NCBI GenBank assembly: GCA_018292915.2
Contig: JACVVK020000146.1
Location: 627,501 to 691,500, forward strand
Direction: 5' to 3'
Source: Batillaria attramentaria
Lineage: Eukaryota; Mollusca; Gastropoda; Batillariidae
Length of the DNA: 64,000 nucleotides
A model generated the notes under the pieces. The model did no database searches. It saw only the letters and a program-made list of their open reading frames with translations, and was not told the DNA's origin. The translations under genes and the position numbers were made by a program. Below, piece by piece: positions 33,841-44,763 of this stretch; the first letter of the stretch is position 1, and each line of letters begins with the position of its first letter.

Positions 33841-35210
33841 AAATAATAACAATAATAATAATAATAATGAGGATTTGTCTGGCGCCCAACCTCTTGCTGG
33901 AGCTCTGGGCGCCTCACAATAGTAGGGTGGAGATACAGTACATACATATATATATGAAATATGTCACATTACATACAGTTACACATGATATACACGTCAC
34001 ATACACGTTACATACACACAGCTATGATACACCCTGACACGACAACCTAAAATGACAATGATGATAGCTTTGATGATAAAGAAGTTAGTTTGTGTAATAT
34101 TGCCGGAAGAAATAAGACTTTAAAGCGACTTTAAAAGAGTCCGTTGACTCTGCATGGCGAACATGGGCAGGCAGGCTGTTCCAAATGACTAGACCGTGGT
34201 AGAGCAATGCTCGCTGACCTAGTGTTTTCGATTTAACCTGTGGAATGCGTAGGATGCGGGTGTCAGCGGAGGATCTGAGTTGTCTGGAGGGTGTGTACAG
34301 CTGCAGCAGAGAGGAAAGATATGAAGGGCAGGAGGCAGTGATGCAGTTATAGCATATAGTGGCCACTTTATACTGAATTCTTGCTCTGAGGAGGGGTGTG
34401 ACCTGCTCGGATCTCCTCACTCTAAACACAAGCTTTGCCGCAGAGTTTTGGACTTTTTGTAGCTTGTCTAGCAGATATTTCGGACATCCAGCACACAAAG
34501 AGTTGCAGTACAGACATCCAACTCTTGACATCTGAAATGCACCTCAGAAGGCACTGGATGGCATCCGGAAGAAGTTGAAAAGTAGTGTGTTTATACAACT
34601 GAGAATCGTCAGCTAAAGCATGGCGAGATACAGAATGTTTATCAATCAGAGCGGACAATGGTTGGGTGTACATTATAAACAAAACTGGTCCTAACACGGA
34701 GCCCTGAGGGACGCCGAAGCGCAGGGGACTGGAGGTAGAGTGTTGACTGTTCACTAAGACAGTCTGAGAACGCTGGCGTAAATATGATTCAAACCAGGAA
34801 AGGGTTGTGCCAGTGATGCCAAAGACTTTCTCAAGTCTATGTATCAAAATATCATGATCTATTGTGTCGAAAGCCGCCGATAGATCGAGCAGGGCTAGAA
34901 CTGAGATTTTTCCGTCATCCAGAGCCATCAGAAGGTCATTGACAATCTTAAGGAGTGCTGTCTCACAGCTGTGACCAGGTCTGTACGCAGACTGACAAAC
35001 ACTAAGTAGGTTGTTTGAACACACATGCTCAGCAAGCTGAGACAGTACAAGTTTCTCAACGATCTTAGACAGAAATGGGAGGTTTGAAACCGGCCTGTAG
35101 TTTTTCAAGTTGTTCGGGTCTAGAGAGGGCTTTTTCAGAAGGGGTTTGACAATAGCTGTCTTGTACACTGATGGAAAAGAACCGGATCTGAGTGAGTCAT
35201 GGCTTAACAT
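33841..35210 (-). mobile_element. LINE fragment A, reverse transcriptase with internal deletion
   Basis: The frame 35210 to about 34530 has NYRPVSNLPFLSKIVEKLV, LLDLSAAFDTIDHDIL, GVPQGSVLGPVLF and ALADDSQLY, the reverse transcriptase core of CR1/L2-like non-LTR elements. It breaks after SWMS and resumes in another frame near 34520 at the CNSLCAGCP region, continuing to FKVALKSYFF and a stop at 34085. About 110 residues are therefore missing. The 3' UTR contains GGCGCC pairs and ends in (ATT)n at 33841-33870 (minus strand). It is 5'-truncated and dead. Confidence 0.88.
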
Positions 35211-35589
35211 TTAGAGCAGCCGTAGTCACTACATAGATTCGAAAGTACTGACCACGACTGCTCGAAAGGTGAAGCTGTGTTTTTGAAATGTGAGCATGCA
35301 AACGGCATAACATTGTAGTAATGTCAGTGAAGTCTTTCTCTGCTTGACAAACAGTCCCTTCTCCCACAATAACAACGCCAACTCCAAAGGGTATTAAATT
35401 CTATTCAAATTTGCAATTGGTAAAATAACTGTTTACAGGATTTCGGTAAGTCGGTGTAAAAGTAAGCGGTGGTTTATCAACCCTTAAACGACCGAAAACG
35501 TCACTATCATGTAAACACGTGTGTACGCTCATATTTCACACGTGCCTGAAAGCAATTGTGGCGGAAACGTTCGAACCGAGGTATTTAAT

Positions 35590-37017
35590 AATAATAATAA
35601 TAATAAAGGGTATTTGTGGCGCCCCATCTCGCAAGAGCTCAGGGCGCGTACATAAACATAACATAAAAACAGCGTATATAACTTACAACACACAACACAC
35701 ACACACACACTGATTTTTTTTTTTTTGCAGGTGGCATGCAGAGATGGAGGGGGGGGGGTTCTACTGCATGGAGAAAAGATGTGTTTTAAGTTGAGATTTA
35801 AAGACTGCTAACGACTGAGCATGGCGGATGTGAGAGGGGAGGCCGTTCCAAACTACAGGACCAATGTATGAAAACGCACGCTGGCCCTGAAACTTTTTCC
35901 GGCGGATAGGAATACGGAGAAGACGGGTGTCAGAGGAAGAACGGAGGTTGCGGGATGGTGTGTAGAGCTGAATGAGAGCGGACAGATAGGGGGGAGCAGA
36001 ACCTGAGATAATGTTGTAGCAGAGAGTGGCAAGTTTATAATGAATTCTGTTTTGGATGGACAGCCAGTGCAGATCAGATAGGAGAGGAGAGACATGTTGG
36101 CGCTTTGGTGTTTTGAAGATAAGACGGGCGGCACAGTTCATTACTTTTTGAATTTTGTCTAACTGATTTTGAGGAAGACCGGCAAGGAGCGAGTTACAAT
36201 AATCTAGGCGAGAGAGAACGAGTGAAGTCACTAAGGTCTTTGTAGAGTCAGTGGTCAGGTACTTCCTAATGGACGAAATGCGCCGAAGCTCAAAGTAGCA
36301 ACACTGACAGACCTTATTCACCTGTTCTCTCATCGACAGAGTGCTGTCAAAAATGACCCCTAAATTCCTTGCAGATTGAGAAAAATGAATGTCAGTCTGT
36401 CCAATCTTAAAAGAAGAGGGCAGATCTGAACATTTTGAAAAAACCAAAAGAGCCTCCGTCTTATCCTCATTCAATTGCAGTTTGTTATGGAGAGTCCACT
36501 CTTTAACAGCAAGTGTACATGACTGCATTTTGGACAGGAGAGAGTCGACTTCAGCGCGTGCAGAAGAACCGTACAGCTCGGTGTCGTCAGCAAACATGTG
36601 GTGGGAAATCTGGAAAGTACTCATAATATCAGAGAGGGGCTGCGTATACAACAAAAACAGAATAGGGCCTAGCACCGAGCCCTGGGGAACACCGTACAGC
36701 AGAGGAGTTGATTTTGATTCGTGTCCAAGTACAGAGACCACCTGCTCCCTGCCTCGGATGTACGACTCAAATAAGCAAAGAGCAACACCACGGATACCAA
36801 ATACACGCTCCAAACGACCCAAAAGGACATCATGGTCTATCGTGTCGAAAGCGGCACTTAGATCCAGGAGCGTCAGAATGGAGATCTGGTCCGAGTCGCC
36901 AGCCGTCAACAAGTCATCAAAGACGAAGCAGAGCAGTCTCTGTACTGTGGTGGGGTCGATATGCGGATTGAAAAACCTGCCATAGATTTCCCCGCCATCT
37001 TGATTATACCTCGTCAT
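35590..37017 (-). mobile_element. LINE fragment B, reverse transcriptase C-terminal two thirds
   Basis: One open frame from about 36980 to 35761 shows LLDLSAAFDTIDHDVLLGRL, GVPQGSVLGPILF, MFADDTELYGSS, LNKLQLNEDKTEALL-type and SRLDYCNSLLAGLP motifs, then PPYLSALIQLYTPSRNLRSS and KSQLKTHLFSMQ. The first residues (DGGEIYGRFF) do not fit the family, so the 5' junction is near 36950. The 3' UTR has GGGGCGCCACAAATACCC followed by (ATT)n at 35588-35608. Without an intact 5' half it cannot move by itself. Confidence 0.9.
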
Positions 37018-37515
37018 TTAACTGATACACACAGGATCTGATTTCGCCTGCCAAAAAGGGGAATTCCAGATGTCTAATTATGCAGACTGATTCATAATTC
37101 ATGACGAGGGGGCGGGAAGATACTCTCATCTTGCTCAATTTACATTTTGACGTCTTCATCTTCACGTCACGCCTTCGCGTGTGGTGGGGGTTCTTTCAAG
37201 GTGGAGATTAATTTAGTCATGTGCGTCTTGCCACGTCGACGGCCACGGTAAACGTTTCGATCCTGCTAGTTGATTGGCTGTGTTTTATAATGACGTTGAG
37301 TCCTCAGTCGCTCAGACGTGCATCAGCTTCCTAGTTCACGGTTTGAAAATCTGTTCGAAATAACTGCCAAGTACACCACTGTCTGTGAGCTTGGTTTCAC
37401 AGTCATGTAATAATAATAATGTAGAGGGTGTATAACGTATGCATAATATGTAAAGTCTCACGTTGAGACTGCACAAGTCACTGGTCGATCTGGTCAAGTT
37501 GCTGGGACTTTAAAG
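37018..37515. other. Unassigned stretch upstream of LINE B
   Basis: No exon or repeat family was recognised apart from a short (TAA)n at about 37409-37421. Confidence 0.5.
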
Positions 37516-37687
37516 TCTCAATGCGTTTGGGAGTTTAACGTCCACTTTTCACCACGTACGGGTGATATCAAAGACGGGGCAACGAGAAAAAGGCCAGCAC
37601 AAATATTTGGCACCATCCGGGATTCGGACTCACCACCTGAGCACTGAAAGTCCACCGCTCTACCATTCGGCTATCCAGGCTCCCCAA
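37516..37687 (-). mobile_element. tRNA-derived SINE
   Basis: Reversed body AACGTCCACTTTTCACCACG, CACAAATATTTGGCACC and box B complement GGATTCGGACTCAC; head ends CAGGCTCCCC. Confidence 0.82.
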
Positions 37688-37917
37688 GCCGGAAGAAAGG
37701 ATAAAAAAGAAAGGATAAAAAAGAAAAATAGAGAGAGTAAGAGAGAGAAAGAAAGAAAAAAGGAAGAGAGAGAGAGAGAAACAACTTGACTCAGCAAGAG
37801 AGCACTATTTCGTAGTGTTAGAAAAATAATGGTGTCATAGTTCTGCATAGAAAAAAAATGTTTTTTTTTTTTTAGGCCAACGGTCCAAGACCACTAAGCG
37901 TAGAGGTTTACAACGTA
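37688..37917 (-). repeat. Copy of intron 4 start of the secreted-protein gene
   Basis: SINE, GA/AAAG-rich tract, GACTCAGCAAGAGAGCAC, CATAGTTCTGCA and AGGCCAACGGTC follow each other as in 29393-29583. At the place of the exon 4 donor the minus strand again reads GTACGTT (37913-37919 region). The coding part beyond it shows no clear similarity. This suggests an old duplicate of the gene whose exon has decayed or changed. Confidence 0.5.
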
Positions 37918-38321
37918 CTGAGCAGACGACATTGTTTGATTGAGGACTGAAGACCATCTAGACAGACTGGTGGCTATTTTATAGCAACTTTGTCGATCGG
38001 CGTGCAGTGCAGGTATGGAAGCATTAGGCCGAAGAAATGTATATTTTTCTATTATTTGAAGCAGCAAATGATCGCAATGGCCCAAAAGGAACATCAGTTT
38101 ATTTGGCAAACAGCCACTGAGCTTTGGAAGCGGCTGTTTGTCCCCTCAGAACTCGTCACGAACATAGAGACTTTAAGGTCAAGCACACAGGTTCACTGCA
38201 AACTGTTCTCCTTGACCGAGCATTTCGACATGTCCGTGCCACGAGGAAAAGGCGTTAATTTGCTGGTCCATCAGTCACTCGCCCTAATTACCCATAAGCT
38301 ACTCGGGGAGATGGGACAGGA

Positions 38322-38510
38322 GAGCTGGTACAGCGTTGGACTTTCAATGCTCGGGTAGTGAGTTCGAATCCCGGGTGGAGTCAAGTGACTTCGAATCCCG
38401 GCTGGAGTCAAATATTTGTGCTGGCTTTATTCTCGTTGCGCCTTCTCTGATACATGATACCACCTTATGTGGTAAAAAGGACGCTAAACCCTAGACAGCC
38501 AAACCAACAT
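38322..38510 (+). mobile_element. tRNA-derived SINE with internal duplication of box B region
   Basis: TACAGCGTTGGACTTTCAAT, GAGTTCGAATCCCGGGTGG, then a second GACTTCGAATCCCGGCTGG, then AATATTTGTGCTGGC and a GGTAAAAAGGACGCTAAACC end. Confidence 0.8.
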
Positions 38511-39275
38511 TTACTCAGGTCTACCCCTCTCAGGCGGTAGTCCTTAATGACAGAGTCATCCGACTCACGGCTGACAAGTTTCGCACCTTCACGCCTGCCC
38601 TTCCTTAACCCTAGCCGACCCCTAGCACATAATCGTAAGGGATTGTCCGGCCAAATTCAAACGCTGACGTTTGATCGTGTAAACGGTTTCGGTTCATGAG
38701 GGACATCCCCGCAATTTTCCTTTTTTTTCTTTTTCTTTGACGGGAATGTGTGCCTCCGTCGCACCAGATGCCGTAACCTGACTTGTTGAAAGAGTGCATC
38801 TTGAGGATGCTCATCTGCGGCGGCGTTGGTTATAAGATGGTATTACTTCTACCTCTCTCCGGTTTATGGTGGGCAATCACGGTAGGGATTTTTTTCCCCG
38901 CGACGTTTTCGGAAAAATCGGAAGTAACACCGACCGATTCATTCCGCATCGTCTACAGACCAAAAGAAAGGAGATTATTTCAAATGTACAGTATGGCTGA
39001 AGTGAGACACTGACGAATTTGACAACATCTCGTCTGCTCTTGTAACCTTTGTTGCAGCGCCATCTAGACTCGATCTTGTGGTAAATGGACGTCTTTAGTA
39101 AGGGAACTATACTCTGAACTGGAAATATCCAATAGGGAGTAATGTTTATTTGGACAGCTTTACTCTTTGATCTGAAGCCAGCTGCTGAAAAAATCGTTAC
39201 CAAAGAAATAATATTATTCAGTGGAGGCTCGTGGCCCATGCCTGAAGGGGGGAGCAGTGCACGCACAGGACCGCA

Positions 39276-39353
<78 letters not shown>

Positions 39354-39416
39354 ACACACACACACAAAGCAGCACATCTCTTTCACAAGGCAGAGAATAT
39401 GTAGAACATTGATACC

Positions 39417-39470
<54 letters not shown>

Positions 39471-39735
39471 AGTTTTTCCCATTCTCCTTAAAGAAAGCGA
39501 AAGGTTTTTTTAAAAACCCCAAGCGCTTAACATACTCTTGCACAAAATGATGGTGTAACTCGGAACTGAAATCGATTTCAGGAGTAATTCCCTGAGTGAC
39601 TGTACACTACCAGTACAACGACAATACGGAAGCCCACGCAAACAAACAAATAGACACGACAACAACAACAGCAGCAGCAGCAACAACAAAAACACACCAA
39701 CAACAAAACAAGAACAACAACAAACACACAAACCA

Positions 39736-39768
<33 letters not shown>

Positions 39769-39827
39769 AACCCTCCAAATCCCCCCCCCCCCAGAAAACC
39801 CAAACAAAAACCAAAGAAAAACCAAAC

Positions 39828-39861
<34 letters not shown>

Positions 39862-40694
39862 ACAAACTAAAACACCCCCCCCAAAAAAAACAAACAAACA
39901 AAAAAAAAAACACAAAAAAAAAACCTCACTAAAACCCACACAATGTGTTGACGTAAGACCACTCTCCACGAATGTATGACCATTTCCCGGCGCAGTCGCC
40001 ACTACCGCGCCACAAAAAGACGCTGTTTCATTATGTGGCAGTGCAGTAAAAAGTCTATACGTAGGGTGAGTAGCAACTTTCCTGTCATCACCAGGATTCT
40101 TTTGTAATTTGTACAGGATGTACCAGTGACACGCTGTGCCAGCGGGAACCCCAGTTTCTTTGTCTGTATCTCTGTCTCTGTGCGCTCAAAAGCGGATATT
40201 ATTCGGCTGACTGCAAAGCACGAGGTAAATTCAGCTACAGTAATTAGATTCATTGATTCGGAACTGCGGTGTGATTACAAAAGAACGCCGCTAACAATAG
40301 AACCGAAGAATCTGACTGTGTGATATGCAGAACTGCTTTTGCAGTAGTTGTTATTTAAAGTAAGACGGACACACTAACTTTGCGGGGTCCTTGTGTGTGT
40401 GTGTGTGTGTGTGTGTGTTTCAAAATGGTAGAGGAAAGTTGGCGAAAATTCTCTTTATCGAGCAAAGACAGATTAGCACAGTGACTGCGAATCTCTTCTG
40501 AACATGGTCTACACCGTCATCTATACCTCCCAAAACAAAACCGTCTAGTGTTAGGATATGCACATAAGCTCAAGATTACAGTCCCCCTTAGCCTGCACCG
40601 TACACACATTTCTCAGTCTGAGCTGCCAAAACACGCAAAATCAGCCCAAGTACGAAAGAGGTTGAAAGAAGATTTGAGAATTTCACTAAACAAC
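38511..40694. other. Intergenic region 3' of receptor 2
   Basis: Contains (CA)n with a CG stretch at 39279-39365, (GA)n at 39420-39468, long CAA-rich DNA at 39658-39935, and at 40205-40420 a roughly 210-base block related to receptor A intron 4 and ending in (GT)n. No exon is convincing. Confidence 0.6.
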
Positions 40695-42514
40695 CTATTT
40701 CACAGTGTTTAGTTCTGCCAAGATTCGTTTCTGCAGACGCTCTTCCTTCGCTTGTCGTCGGCGTTCCAAGATCATATTGACCGTGTAGAGGAAAGGGTTC
40801 AAAGCGGAGTTGAGTGGCAACACTAGGATTGCCATGGCAACGTTCATCTCACCGGGGATGGGAGCGCCGCTGGAGGCTCTAATGCCGAGCACACCGATGG
40901 GGAACCAGCAAAGGAAGTCCGACACGGCCACGGTAATCAGTCGGCGGGCGATGGTCAGGTCCTTGCTTTTCTGGCTCGTGTCCTTGACCGAGATCTGGTT
41001 GACCCGGACGGACAGGAAGATGGACACTTGACCGAGGGCGATGAACAGGAAGAGGACGAAGTTCAGAACAACCATGACGCCAAAAGAGTAGCCGTGACCT
41101 GCAAAGTCTGCTTCGCTGACGGGCAGTGGGATGCAGATGCCGGTCTGACTATAGAACTGCCATTTTGACGTCATCGGCAACACAGGGACCGCAGCCAGTA
41201 TGAGCCCTACGGTCCACGCAAGCGCACATGCAACAAACGATGATTTTCGTCTGAAGTGCAAAGCGCTGAATGGAAACCGAATAGACAGGAAGCGATCTAA
41301 AGTTATGAGGCAGATGATAAAAGCCGACACCTGGTTTGAGAGCAGCGACATGAACCCACTAGCCGTGCAAGCTTTGCTTTCTCTCCACGCTGTATCGTAC
41401 CACATGTAGGAGCCAAGATACAACCGGTCCGCCACGCCTATCACCGCCAGGTATACGCCCATTAGGAAGTCCGAAACACACAGGTTCGTCACAAGCACGC
41501 TGAAGCCTCTGTTACCGGTCGATTGCTTGATAAACATGCGGTACAAGAAGCTTCCAGCGTTGCCGATCAAAGCGAGGCCAGCGAAGACGGAGAGAAATAT
41601 CCGGTAAATGTCGGCGCGTAGCAAATTGTCACAGGAAGAGATCTTGTCCGACGGAGCGTGACAGTTCCGCAGGTTGAAACCCTCAGGCAGCGCGACCGGG
41701 CAGCACAGCTTGTAGTTGTCAGAGTATACAGTGTCTAAATATTGAAGACCTTCAAACACATTGGGAGAGAATTTGTACACGGGACATCCACGCAGATCCA
41801 GGACACGCAGCTGCGTGAAGGCCCCAAAACCATATTCAGGGACAACACCCAGACGCGTTTCCGACAGATTCAAAGTCTGTAGGTTTGGGAATGTCTTGAA
41901 AATGCCGTAGTTTAATTCACGTATGTACACACGAAAGAGGTCAAGTGCCCACATCTTGGTGGCGACGTAGTCGGTACCTGCATGGCGCTCAAACAGAGAT
42001 GTCAAAGGATTTCCAGCAAGAGATAACTTCTGCAAGTTGTGCGAGAGACTGAGGTCAGTGGAAGTGATGGTCGTTATGTAGTTATCACTGACATCCAAGA
42101 TGCGGAGATTCGGGAGTTGAAGACCAGCCAAGCTCGTGAGTCCGCACTGAGCCAGATTGAGGTGAATCAACATATTGTTTGTCTCCACGTCCGTAAGAGT
42201 CATGCTGGTGCCACGGGCGTCCAGGAAGCGAAGATCTGGAAATGCGTGCGCGGTAAATGCTTCAGTGCAAAGGAAGGCTAAACCGTAACACACACAGCTG
42301 GGGGGACAGATAGCGTTACACAGAAACTCGTCATCGTTCTGCGGACACTGGAACACACCGTCACAAATGTTACTGGCGTGAACACAAATACGGGAAGCAC
42401 GACAGCGGTAGAAACCTGGACACGTGTAACTGTCACATTCTGCCTCGTCCTCTTTGTCCGGACAGTCGTAGATTCCGTTACAACGCACGTACACCGGCAG
42501 GCAGTAACCGTCCC
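40695..42514 (-). CDS. Receptor 2 last exon: LDLa, leucine-rich repeats, seven-helix domain
   Basis: After acceptor CGCCTGCAG the exon reads GDGYCLPVYVRCNGIYDC, then CPGFYRCRASRICVHASNIC, an LRR N-cap (CPPSCVCYGLAFLC), about seven LRRs and the hinge YKLCCPVALPEGFNLRNC. In the seven-helix part TM3 ends ITLDRFLSIRFP (DRF for DRY), TM6 has CWFPIGVLGIR and TM7 has LNSALNPFLYTV with the standard NPxxY. The tail ends ERLQKRILAELNTVK. Confidence 0.95.
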
Positions 42515-44706
42515 CTGCAGGCGTAAGAACACAAATTGACTGTGGGGGTCATATGCAGTGTTTATTTGAAGAACCCTGTTTAGCAAGTGTGCTAGTTTGC
42601 AGTGATTTTTGTTGTCACGAAGAAGCGCGATTTTCGTGATTTTTGTATTTTGCAAGGCAAAGCACGTGCCAGGGGGCCGCAAGAAGAGGCAAGCTGCCAG
42701 TGAAGCTGGGACTTTTCGCGCAGATGTCGGGGACAAGTGACATTAGTAGAGTTGAGTGAATTGGCTTTCTGGCTTAAACAGAAAGTAGACTTGCATTACT
42801 CCAGTTAGGCCAGAGCAGAAAGGCGACATTTTTTTTTTTATATAACTAATGTTCTGTGCTTGCCCTTGAATGGTCTGCGCATGGTAGTTTTTATTTCTAG
42901 ATTGAAGCATTTTTAGGGGTGACTGTGACGCCTGAGGCTAATCGGGAATATAAATTGGCATTGGAGGCACCGTGCATTTGTGTTCTTTTACCTGCACACT
43001 GGAAGTGGGTTTCTGGACACCTGGCGGATCCTGTCAGTGGCTCAATGGTGATTCGTCCTCGTCCGTGCATGTACACAACGGCAGGGGAAGGAATACTGTT
43101 CTTCCAGTAACTCGCTCGCCGACCGCAGTCTATTTCGTCAGTCCTGTCTATGCAGTGATCCATGCCGTCACACCACTGATCCAGTCTCACACACTGAAAG
43201 AAAAGTAATAATAATAATAATAATAATGGCGCTTTATCCCAGATATTTGGCTCAAAGCGCCACGATCTAAACCCAACACGCACGCTCACGTGAATCACAT
43301 GCATTCTCTCAAATACGGGAAATGAACACATTACAATCACGTGGTGCGAAGCGCCAGTTCAGCAATTTAAGTTTCGGAATTTTTAGAATTGCATTTATTT
43401 CTGAATTTTGTGGGATGAACATTTCCAAAGCAGAGGGGGAGGAAGCCGGAGTACCCGGAGAGAACCCCCGACGGTCGGCCCGAATGAACGGTGCCACATA
43501 CGAGTCTGTTATATAAAAAGTAGAACGTGTTAGTGGAAAATATGGCAAGAGGAATCCTGGTCACAACGTCCCATGGTGAAAGTTTGGACAACTCGTGGGC
43601 AAAAGAAAGAGGAAAGCCTGTGAAGCTGATCCGAAAATGTGTGAAATTTTACCACCGGCCCAAAGACCGTAGATATCTACGGTCTTTGACCGGCCCTTTA
43701 GGATTTACATCTCGGACGACAGAAAACACCACTACCAATACTACCATACCCATCATCATCTACAAAAAGCAGTACCTGTTTATTACGACACTGACGCTGC
43801 AGAGTCGTGCATTTTGGGTACACACAAAACTGTTCGTCATCACTGCAGTCAGACCGGAAGTCACAAACTAGCGTGTACTGCACGTACTCCACGCCACTGG
43901 AGCACATCATGGAAGGCGGAAGTGGCGTCAGTGGCGCGAGACAAGAGCCAGTCGACCGGGATCCACGTGACCAGCATTCACTCCGCACGTCACAGGCCAG
44001 GAAGTTATGTGTGGTATAATTGGCTGGGCACAGCACGTGACGGATGCTGGACACGAAGAAGCCAGGGTTGGCAAGTGTGATACGCTGGACGTGCGACTTA
44101 CTGACCTTAGACACGTCCTCACACAACACCGAACGGAGAACACGTCTGTGGCAGGAACGAACGTTGAGATAAGCAGTTCTTATGCGTAATGCACCGCAAG
44201 AGGGATTGTTTGCGTAGTATACCTTACGCTTTTGCAGGTAGTAGGCAATAGATCCGTCCATCCACTGGCCAAGACCGAGGTACCTCAGACACACCAAAAC
44301 ACTTGGATTACACATACAATCACTCTAAGAGGGAGCGTCCTTAATTTTTGAAACCTGATCAGACTAATGCCGCCACACTAAATCAAACGACCGTAACGGA
44401 TGTCTAGCCCTCCTCCTGATTAATTTTGGTGCTTATAATACATAATGGATACATGAGTGTATGTACCCATAATTTTTTTTTCTTCTTTTTGTTTGTTTGT
44501 TTTTGTCTCCTTATTTGTCTTTTCAAAACAAGTTTTGCTTCGTCTTTTTTTTGTTTTTTTTTTCTTCAGGTTTTTGTTTTTGTGTTTTGTTTCTTTATTT
44601 TTTTTGTACATCCACATGTGTAGCTATAGATGGATTCAATGTACTAAAATAACTGTGTACGTATGTAAGTCCCTATGCATGAATGTATGTATGTATGTCA
44701 CAGAGT

Positions 44707-44763
<57 letters not shown>

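Noticed and set aside
37990..38358. Plus-strand frame of 122 codons
   Set aside because: No recognisable family or splice context, and it runs into a SINE at its end.
38783..39013. Possible signal-peptide exon (MVLLLPLSGLWW before GTAGGG)
   Set aside because: No following exon or other support was found.
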